Shown here in pieces: positions 56,989 through 64,000 of a DNA stretch of 64,000 bases; the stretch's first letter is position 1; each line of letters opens with the position of its first letter. Where the stretch lies: positions 243,295-307,294 of the forward strand of contig NZ_FOCV01000004.1 of NCBI RefSeq assembly GCF_900110205.1, in the 5' to 3' direction. Position numbers and translations under genes: made by a program. This stretch comes from Rhizobium tibeticum. Its GTDB lineage: Bacteria; Pseudomonadota; Alphaproteobacteria; Rhizobiales; Rhizobiaceae. Under the pieces are notes generated by a model. The model did no database searches, was not told where the DNA came from, and worked only from the letters and a program-made list of their open reading frames with translations.

Positions 56989-58120
56989 ATGCGAGCGGAA
57001 ATCCAGAACGTGGTCGATGAAACCAAGCAGGCTATCACCCTGCTGAGGAGGCATCTTTGACTGGGACCAGGCGGTAAGACGACTGGACTGGTTGAACAAC
57101 AAGGCAGAGGATCCGAACCTCTGGAATGATGCCTCCGAGGCGCAGAAGCTGATGCGCGAGCGCCAGCAGCTCGACGACGGCATCAATGGTGTGCGGCAGC
57201 TGGAGCAGCAGCTGAACGACAATGTCGAGCTCATCGAAATGGGCGAGGAAGAGGGCGACGAAGGCGTCGTCAAGGAGGCTGAGGACGCCCTGAAGGGTCT
57301 GAAGACCGAGGCCGCGCGCCGCCAGGTCGAAGCGATGCTTTCCGGCGAAGCCGACAGCAATGACACGTATCTCGAAGTCCACTCCGGCGCCGGCGGCACG
57401 GAAAGTCAGGACTGGGCCAACATGCTTCTGCGCATGTATACCCGCTGGGCGGAACGTCAGCGCTTCAAGGTGGAGCTCCTCGAAGTCCATGATGGCGAAG
57501 AAGCCGGCATCAAGTCTGCGACCCTGCTGGTCAAGGGCCAGAACGCCTATGGCTGGCTGAAGACGGAATCGGGCGTTCATCGCCTGGTTCGCATCTCGCC
57601 CTACGACAGCAATGCGCGCCGTCACACATCCTTCTCGTCGATCTGGGTCTATCCCGTCATCGACGATTCGATCCAGATCGACATCAACGAAAGCGATTGC
57701 CGCATCGATACGTACCGCTCGTCGGGTGCCGGCGGCCAGCACGTCAACACGACAGACTCCGCGGTACGTATCACGCATATTCCCTCGGGCATCGTGGTAC
57801 AGTGCCAGCAGGAACGCTCGCAGCACAAGAATCGCGCCAAGGCGTGGGACATGCTGCGTGCCCGCATGTACGAAGCCGAGCTGAAAAAGCGGGAAGACGC
57901 CGCAAACGCCGAAGCCGCCTCCAAGTCGGACATCGGCTGGGGCCACCAGATCCGCTCCTACGTTCTGCAGCCCTATCAGCTGGTCAAGGATCTACGGACG
58001 GGTGTGGCGAGCACGGCGCCTGGCGATGTTCTGGACGGCGAACTCAACGAGTTCATGGAAGCAGCTCTTGCCCACCGCATCAGCGGCAAGCCGGACGCCG
58101 TCGTCGACGACATCGACTAA
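56989..58120 (+). CDS. prfB: peptide chain release factor 2 with +1 programmed frameshift
   Basis: Terminates translation at UGA and UAA; 376 residues after frameshifting. The first 23 codons (56989-57057) run into an in-frame TGA at 57058-57060 in the context AGGAGG-CAT-CTT-TGA-C. This is the classical RF2 autoregulatory site, with a Shine-Dalgarno-like AGGAGG just upstream. The product continues in the +1 frame from GAC at 57059. The downstream part holds the catalytic GGQ loop ([17 protein letters not shown]) and the domain 2 recognition region. It has not lost the shift site, as some bacteria have. Confidence 0.96.
57041..57061 (+). promoter_or_regulatory. prfB programmed frameshift site
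   Basis: AGGAGG at 57046-57051, CAT, the slippery CTT (57055-57057) and TGA C. Low RF2 lets the ribosome slip +1 from CTT TGA to GAC, an autoregulatory circuit. Confidence 0.96.
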
Positions 58121-58144
58121 CTGCTCTCAAGTTTGAATTTGGAG

Positions 58145-58170
58145 GAGGCCCCGAACGGGCCTCTTCGGTT
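58145..58170 (+). terminator. probable terminator of prfB
   Basis: GAGGCCC, a 5-nt loop and GGGCCTC are followed by the modestly T-rich TTCGGTT, 24 bp past the stop. Confidence 0.6.
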
Positions 58171-58226
58171 CACTCGGGAGCCCCTTGAAGAGGGAACCCG
58201 TCAGCGTCAAAAGCGATGGGACGCGG

Positions 58227-58742
58227 CTAGTTGCTTGCTTTGCCGACGGTAACCTCTCCAAACTCATCGATCACGACAGTCCAGGTCTCCGATTCCACGT
58301 CCGGGTCGGTCTTCAAATAGATCATTGCAAAGAGCCCCGGCTCCTTGAGCATGCCGGAGGAGTTTTCGGGCCTGATGTCGGTGACATAGGGCCTGAGATC
58401 GTTGAGTTCCTGCAACTCCACCGTCGAGGCGATGGCTGGTCCGCCGTCGCCCTGCTCGATCTGTTGCAGATAGATCTTGGCCGTGCGGTCTGCTTGCCTG
58501 ACAGCAAACAATTTGTAGTAGCCGTGGCGCGGTTTTGCCGGAGCGGCAGCCGGCGTCGCGGTCTGAGCGGCTGAAGGTGCGCGTTGGACGCCAGGCGTCG
58601 TGCCGTCGTCTTCCCAGTAGCCCGTGCTCGTCGCGAATATGATCGAAGCCGGCAGGACTGGGTCTTCTGCCGCAGCGGTCCGAGCGCAGAGTGCGGGCAC
58701 GGCGAGCAGCAATGCACAAAGCGTCGTTCGTCGCAGGTTCAT
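58227..58742 (-). CDS. secreted protein of unknown function
   Basis: 171 residues with a signal peptide (MNLRRTTLCALLLAVPALCARTAAAED). The mature part has a Pro/Ala linker at ~50-70, then HGYYKLFAVRQADRTAKIYLQQIE and ETWTVVIDEFGEVTVG. No known domain. It starts 3 bp after nadK on the same strand, so the two are probably co-transcribed. Confidence 0.75.
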   Translation of the reverse strand: MNLRRTTLCALLLAVPALCARTAAAEDPVLPASIIFATSTGYWEDDGTTPGVQRAPSAAQTATPAAAPAKPRHGYYKLFAVRQADRTAKIYLQQIEQGDGGPAIASTVELQELNDLRPYVTDIRPENSSGMLKEPGLFAMIYLKTDPDVESETWTVVIDEFGEVTVGKASN

Positions 58743-58745
58743 CTC

Positions 58746-59519
58746 TCAGTCCTCAAACTGCTCGGCAAGAATACGATCGGACCATGATCGATCGGGATCG
58801 GAGAGAATGCGCGCCGTGGTATGTTCCGATTGAGCGATGCGAATATGAAGCACCGATTTCACTTCCGTGTTGTCGGCAACCGCGTTGACCGGACGTTTCT
58901 CCGCCTCGAGAATATGAATATCGACTGTCACCTTGTTGGGCAGTAGCGCGCCGCGCCAACGCCGCGGCCGGAACGCACTGACCGGAGTCATCGCCAGCAG
59001 CGGTGCGTCAAGCGGCAGGATCGGTCCGTGGGCGGAGAGGTTATAGGCCGTCGAACCCGCGGGCGTCGCCACCATCAGGCCGTCGCAGATGAGTTCGTCG
59101 AGCCGGACGACGCCGTCCACCTCGACACGCAGCTTGGCGGCCTGGTAGGATTGCCGGAACAACGACACTTCGTTGATGGCAAGGGCTGTCAAATTCGTGC
59201 CGTCCGAATTCGCCGTTGTCATCTGCAACGGGTGAAATGCGTTTTCGACGGCCGCGCAGATTCGATCCTGCAGGTTCTCCGTTCGGTAGTCGTTCATGAG
59301 GAAGCCGACAGAGCCGCGATTCATGCCGTAGACAAGCTTGCCGGAATTCATCGTGCCGTGCAGCGTCTGCAGCATGAACCCGTCGCCACCAAGGGCGACG
59401 ATGACGTCGGCATCATCAGGGGGCACGTCGCCATAAATGCGAATCAGCTCTTCCCGCGCCGCCAGCGCCTCGGTTGCAGAGGAGGCAAGGAAGGAAAGCG
59501 TCTGAAATGAACGGCCCAT
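58746..59519 (-). CDS. nadK: NAD kinase
   Basis: ATP-dependent phosphorylation of NAD to NADP. 257 residues; the catalytic GGDG motif is in VALGGDGFMLQTLHG, followed by YGMNRGSVGFLMND, NEVSLFRQ and the conserved LICDGLMVATPAGSTAYNLSAHGP. The compact length is typical of rhizobial NadK. Confidence 0.95.
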   Translation of the reverse strand: MGRSFQTLSFLASSATEALAAREELIRIYGDVPPDDADVIVALGGDGFMLQTLHGTMNSGKLVYGMNRGSVGFLMNDYRTENLQDRICAAVENAFHPLQMTTANSDGTNLTALAINEVSLFRQSYQAAKLRVEVDGVVRLDELICDGLMVATPAGSTAYNLSAHGPILPLDAPLLAMTPVSAFRPRRWRGALLPNKVTVDIHILEAEKRPVNAVADNTEVKSVLHIRIAQSEHTTARILSDPDRSWSDRILAEQFED

Positions 59520-59736
59520 GTAATTCCTTTGTCGTATTCAACGAACGATAACATAGTCTTGGCGTCTAGGCGCCAATAAAAGCCGATTCTGTCAAGTGCA
59601 TCTGCGGCGCTGGACGGAGCCAACGTCAAGTCGAAGAGTCGCATTCACGCGACCAGCTAGCTCGCCTCGGTTCACACCGTCGGCGCAACAGCCCCCAAGT
59701 CAATGCTATAGGAAGTTCTGAGTAGAAGGAGAAGGA

Positions 59737-59812
<76 letters not shown>

Positions 59813-59941
59813 GATGCCTGCCAAGTACCAGATTCTGCCGTCCTGTAAAGCAGAAATCGGCGCGATCTTGATTTCTTTGGTGCCACCTGACCGCCGGAGA
59901 TTGGCGAACGCAACGAGATCGCGGCGGCGGGGTTCGCAAGC

Positions 59942-60073
59942 CTAATTCTGAGCAGTCTGCCGCACGCTCGCTTGCAAGGCGTCGCCGGTCTTCCCGGCGC
60001 CTGATGGTGACATCATTGTGATGGTCAGCACGGAGGCAACCATGAAAACAATGACGGCGATCATCAGCCGCAC
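59942..60073 (-). CDS. tiny single-helix membrane protein
   Basis: 43 residues, starting at a GTG with AAGGAG 6 nt upstream: MRLMIAVIVFMVASVLTITMMSP is one membrane helix, followed by a polar tail. Too short for family assignment. The strong ribosome binding site is the main evidence. Confidence 0.55.
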   Translation of the reverse strand: MRLMIAVIVFMVASVLTITMMSPSGAGKTGDALQASVRQTAQN

Positions 60074-60149
60074 GTTTCTCTCCTTCAAAATCGTGCGAGG
60101 CAAACGCACGGGGCGCCGATCTTCTGTTCCCCGGGCAATCGCTGAGCGT

Positions 60150-60305
60150 TTACGGCATTGGCGTTGGGATGGGGCGTTCAGGGGCAGGCGCAAGCGGAGA
60201 GGGTTCGTGCGTTGGCTGTGACTTGTCGATCCAAGCGATGCTAAGAATGATGGCGACGAATACAGCGACGAAGAGAGTGCCGACAACGAGGGAGCGGATG
60301 GCCAT
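60150..60305 (-). CDS. tiny single-helix membrane protein
   Basis: 51 residues with an ATG at 60305 preceded by AGGAGGAAGG. MAIRSLVVGTLFVAVFVAIILS is a membrane helix; the tail is Pro-rich (PSPLAPAPERPIPTP). It is followed 76 bp later by a second tiny membrane protein on the same strand. Function unknown. Confidence 0.6.
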   Translation of the reverse strand: MAIRSLVVGTLFVAVFVAIILSIAWIDKSQPTHEPSPLAPAPERPIPTPMP

Positions 60306-60690
60306 ATGGGATACCTTCCTCCTGTTCGAGTGCGGGACAGCTATAGAAAACGGCAGCGTCAAAAGCGAGGCGAATTCGTTTTTTTTCTGATCATCAGCAA
60401 TGGCTTGCGGCCTTCCTCGTTGCTTTTCCCGAAGTTGCCGTGGGCCGCAGTCGAATGAAACGGATGCTCAGTTGGCGCTCATCAGTACGAGCCAGAGGCC
60501 CTCAATGTGGACGATCGAAGGATCGAGCCTTGCAATGGCTGTCGAGCAGTCTCCGGCCGGTGACAGGGCGAAATTGCTATTGGCGTTTGCCGCGTCGCTC
60601 AGCCCGCAAACTGGCAAAAAAGTGCCCCCGATCGAAGAACGAAGGGGATCGCGGCATTGCCTCTGTTGCCACGATCCGCCGCTGATCACA
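60306..60690. other. 385-bp stretch with nothing recognised
   Basis: Lies between rlmB and the tiny membrane genes, all on the minus strand. No gene, RNA or clear terminator seen; an A/T tract occurs at 60375-60390. Confidence 0.5.
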
Positions 60691-61581
60691 TCATACTTTC
60701 AGATGCAGCCTCGCCGCATAGAGAGCGATCGCCGCCGCGTTGGACACGTTCAAAGACTTGATGGCACCCGGCATGTCGAGCCTTGCAAGTGCGCTGACGG
60801 TTTCGCGCGTCTTCTGCCGCAGCCCCTTGCCCTCGGAGCCCAGCACTAGCGCCACCTTGTCACCTGAGAATGTGCTCTCGAGCGGAGCCGGGCCTTCCGA
60901 ATCAAGACCAATCGTGAAGAAGCCGAGTTTGTGCAGTTCGCCAAGCGCGTCTGACAGATTGGTGATCTGAATATAAGGAATGAGTTCCAGGGCACCGGAG
61001 GCTGATTTTGCCAGCACGCCTGATTCGGTCGGGCTGTGGCGCTGCGTGGTGATGACAGCACCGGCATTGAAGGCAACGGCGGAACGCATGATTGCGCCGA
61101 CATTGTGCGGATCGGTCACCTGGTCGAGCACGAGAAGCAGCGGACTGCCTTTCAGTGCTTCCAGCCGTCGAACGGGCAAGGGTCGCGTTTCGAGCATCAC
61201 ACCCTGATGGATCGCGTCGGGACCGAGGACCTTGTCGATATCCTGCGGAGAAACGGTCTCGACCGGAATGCCGAGCGTATCCGCATCGATCTCGAGACGG
61301 GCAAGCGCATTTTGAGTCACCGACAGCTTGACGTTCTTGCGCTCCTTGTTGTCGAGCGCAGCACGAACCGTATGCAGGCCGTAAAGATAGACCTGATCAG
61401 GCGCGAGTGCCGGAGGTTTCCAGTCCTCGGCGCCGCGCCGGCGCTTCTGTGGTGTGGGTGTCGGAATCTCGCCGCGCTCGCGCTTGCTGTCGCGATGCGC
61501 GCGGCGCAAGTTTGCATAATGTGTGTCCTTGGCGGACTTGTCGTCGGTGGGCTTGCCACCGGGTTTGTTGTCTTTGCTCAT
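60691..61581 (-). CDS. rlmB: 23S rRNA (guanosine-2'-O-)-methyltransferase RlmB
   Basis: SPOUT/TrmH-family methyltransferase, 296 residues. A basic disordered N terminus of ~60 residues precedes the substrate-binding domain (VYLYGLHTVRAALDN). The knotted SPOUT domain has LLVLDQVTDPHNVGAIMRSA, KVALVLGSEGKGL and LNVSNAAAIALYAA, the three TrmH motifs. The RlmB assignment rather than another TrmH paralogue is by overall likeness. Confidence 0.9.
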   Translation of the reverse strand: MSKDNKPGGKPTDDKSAKDTHYANLRRAHRDSKRERGEIPTPTPQKRRRGAEDWKPPALAPDQVYLYGLHTVRAALDNKERKNVKLSVTQNALARLEIDADTLGIPVETVSPQDIDKVLGPDAIHQGVMLETRPLPVRRLEALKGSPLLLVLDQVTDPHNVGAIMRSAVAFNAGAVITTQRHSPTESGVLAKSASGALELIPYIQITNLSDALGELHKLGFFTIGLDSEGPAPLESTFSGDKVALVLGSEGKGLRQKTRETVSALARLDMPGAIKSLNVSNAAAIALYAARLHLKV

Positions 61582-61684
61582 GCGGCTTTATAGCGAGGGC
61601 GCTTCTTTCCGCATAGGATTTCTTTCAGGAGCCCGGCTTTCCGCTGCCGATGAAATTTTTCACATTTTTTCCATCGTCATCGTG

Positions 61685-61713
61685 TTGACATGGGGAAATC
61701 GTCCGGTCATATA
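61685..61713 (+). promoter_or_regulatory. sigma70-type promoter for tRNA-Tyr/tRNA-Gly
   Basis: A perfect TTGACA (61685-61690), a 17-bp spacer and CATATA (61708-61713), followed by a GC-rich discriminator, 74 bp before tRNA-Tyr. Transcription may continue through tRNA-Gly. Confidence 0.65.
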
Positions 61714-61787
61714 CGCGGCGCAGACCGAGGGGCGGCAACGCTTCGAAAGTCTGACGAGCTTGGTCTCACGATCCGGACGAAAAGACT

Positions 61788-61872
61788 GGAGAGATGCCCG
61801 AGTGGTTAAAGGGGACGGACTGTAAATCCGTTGGCTCAGCCTACGTTGGTTCAAATCCAACTCTCTCCACCA
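61788..61872 (+). tRNA. tRNA-Tyr (GTA)
   Basis: 85 nt including encoded CCA, with acceptor GGAGAGA/TCTCTCC, a long class II variable arm (TTGGCTCAGCCTACG region) and anticodon loop containing CTGTAAA, giving GTA. Confidence 0.97.
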
Positions 61873-61898
61873 TTCGTCATTGGATCGGATACCACCCC

Positions 61899-61972
61899 GC
61901 GGGTATAGCTCAATGGTAGAGCAGCAGCCTTCCAAGCTGAATACGCGGGTTCGATTCCCGCTACCCGCTCCA
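61899..61972 (+). tRNA. tRNA-Gly (TCC)
   Basis: 74 nt with encoded CCA, acceptor GCGGGTA/TACCCGC, D-stem GCTC/GAGC, anticodon loop CTTCCAA giving TCC, T-loop TTCGATT. It lies 26 bp after tRNA-Tyr, the arrangement often seen ahead of tuf. Confidence 0.97.
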
Positions 61973-62036
61973 AATGTCCGAAAGTCCGGTCTTCACCTAG
62001 CCTTTTTACACGGCCTGCGCTGCTTCTGCGTGGCTG

Positions 62037-62546
62037 CTAGCCCCACAAGAGCACAAGAGGCGAGGCGAGCGCGATAATGCCGGCGATCATCCACCTCGTC
62101 TGTCCGTAGGCACTGAGGTCTTCCCTCGAAAGCCAGGTGCGCACGGCAATGAAGCCGATTGCGATGATCGCGCTGTAGAGCAGGGCGCGCAGCAGGATCG
62201 ACCAGCCGCCCCCGAAAAGCCCGATGGCGATGCCGAAGCCGGTCAGGGCACCGAGAATGCCATATCCGACATCGAACATCAAAGTGGTGGTGGCCGAAAG
62301 CGGCGTCAGCATCTTCGGGAAGGCGATCGCGAATGCCGCGGTGAGCAGCCATATGGCGACAATCGCCTGCAGCGTCGACGAGTTGACAATGGATGTCGCC
62401 AGAGCCGGAAGGCGCTCGGGCGAGGACAGGCGCACAAGCTGCGCGACCCAGTCGATCGCGGCGGCAAGAATCCACAATATGAATGCACAGGCGGCAAAGA
62501 TCAGAAAGTTGCCTGCGGATCGCTTTGCAATTTCCTTCGGTTCCAT
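62037..62546 (-). CDS. membrane protein of unknown function
   Basis: 169 residues with five hydrophobic helices (NFLIFAACAFILWILAAAI, AIVAIWLLTAAFAIAFP, YGILGALTGFGIAIGLFGGG, LLYSAIIAIGFIAV, MIAGIIALASPLVLLW). No recognised family. It is transcribed against the tRNAs and away from tuf. Confidence 0.75.
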   Translation of the reverse strand: MEPKEIAKRSAGNFLIFAACAFILWILAAAIDWVAQLVRLSSPERLPALATSIVNSSTLQAIVAIWLLTAAFAIAFPKMLTPLSATTTLMFDVGYGILGALTGFGIAIGLFGGGWSILLRALLYSAIIAIGFIAVRTWLSREDLSAYGQTRWMIAGIIALASPLVLLWG

Positions 62547-62820
62547 TGCGGTGTCTCCGAGTGCTTGCGCGTGAGAGCAGCAAATGAAGTAGTATCATAT
62601 CCTTGGCCGGTCGCGCGCGTTCTTCGGGAATATATCTTCGCTGTTATTTGCAGCGCAGGTTGCCGATTGGATGCTTGCTGCCCATATGCGTGCCCAGGCC
62701 AGGAATCGGGCTAGGAATACCGTCCGCAATTAGGTCTTGCGCAATTTCCCCGAAAGCCTTAAACGGCGGCACTAAACCGGTTCGCCGGGGTCATCCATTT
62801 CGTTCACAGGAAGCATTCAA

Positions 62821-63996
<1,176 letters not shown>

Positions 63997-64000
63997 GCTT

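Overview
The window is a gene-dense, roughly 60% GC piece of bacterial chromosome. Gene content and order point to an alphaproteobacterium of the Rhizobiaceae, most like the Sinorhizobium/Ensifer/Rhizobium group. Markers are the runs plsX-fabH-ihfA-merR, glyA-nrdR-ribD-ribE and ribH-nusB-hppA, rne divergent from amiC-mrcA-prfB, a MarR regulator next to an L,D-transpeptidase, tRNA-Tyr/tRNA-Gly ahead of tuf, a Mg-type HemB, and an RNase E with an alphaproteobacterial insertion and a C-terminal GWW motif. The assignment rests on remembered synteny, not a search.

Layout. 1-2.1 kb: a possibly 5'-truncated DMT exporter, a transposase remnant, and a VOC gene flanked by two copies of an ~87-bp repeat. 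2.1-15.5 kb: a phytase-like esterase and a membrane guanylate/adenylate cyclase, ribonuclease D, a Tat-exported multicopper oxidase, aspS, a large periplasmic protein of unknown function, parC, an SRPBCC protein, and a minus-strand run hemB-RDD-bpt-DMT exporter that begins at 17.2 kb. 17.3-21.2 kb: a cell-wall module (DUF6163, an LdtR-like regulator, a glycosyltransferase, an LdtP-like L,D-transpeptidase). 21.4-27.7 kb: glyA-nrdR-ribD-ribE and ribH-nusB, separated by three minus-strand genes. 27.8-36 kb: hppA, bamE, a cytochrome bc1 chaperone, DUF177, plsX-fabH-ihfA-merR and a HAD phosphatase.

36-38.9 kb is a looser stretch of small secreted and hypothetical genes around tRNA-Pro(GGG). 38.6-47.2 kb is a compact extracellular polysaccharide cluster: a Wza-type exporter, GT4, a WcaJ/ExoY-type initiating transferase, a Wzy/O-antigen-ligase-type polymerase and a small HTH regulator on the minus strand, a divergent GumC/ExoP-type co-polymerase, and a FemAB-like GNAT. 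No Wzx flippase is visible. 47.3-52.3 kb: DUF2842, ctaA, a DHFR-like reductase and rne. 52.9-58.1 kb: amiC, PBP1A and prfB, the last with a textbook +1 programmed frameshift. 58.2-64 kb: nadK, tRNA-Thr, two tiny membrane proteins, rlmB, tRNA-Tyr, tRNA-Gly, a membrane protein and tuf.

Nearly all of this is core housekeeping sequence. I see no prophage, CRISPR array, complete insertion sequence, or obviously new multi-gene system. The least explained items are the repeat/transposase remnant at 1-2 kb, a terminator-like hairpin just before the hppA ribosome binding site, perfect palindromes upstream of the L,D-transpeptidase and multicopper oxidase genes, the long rne/amiC intergenic region, and the lost ATP site in the polysaccharide co-polymerase.
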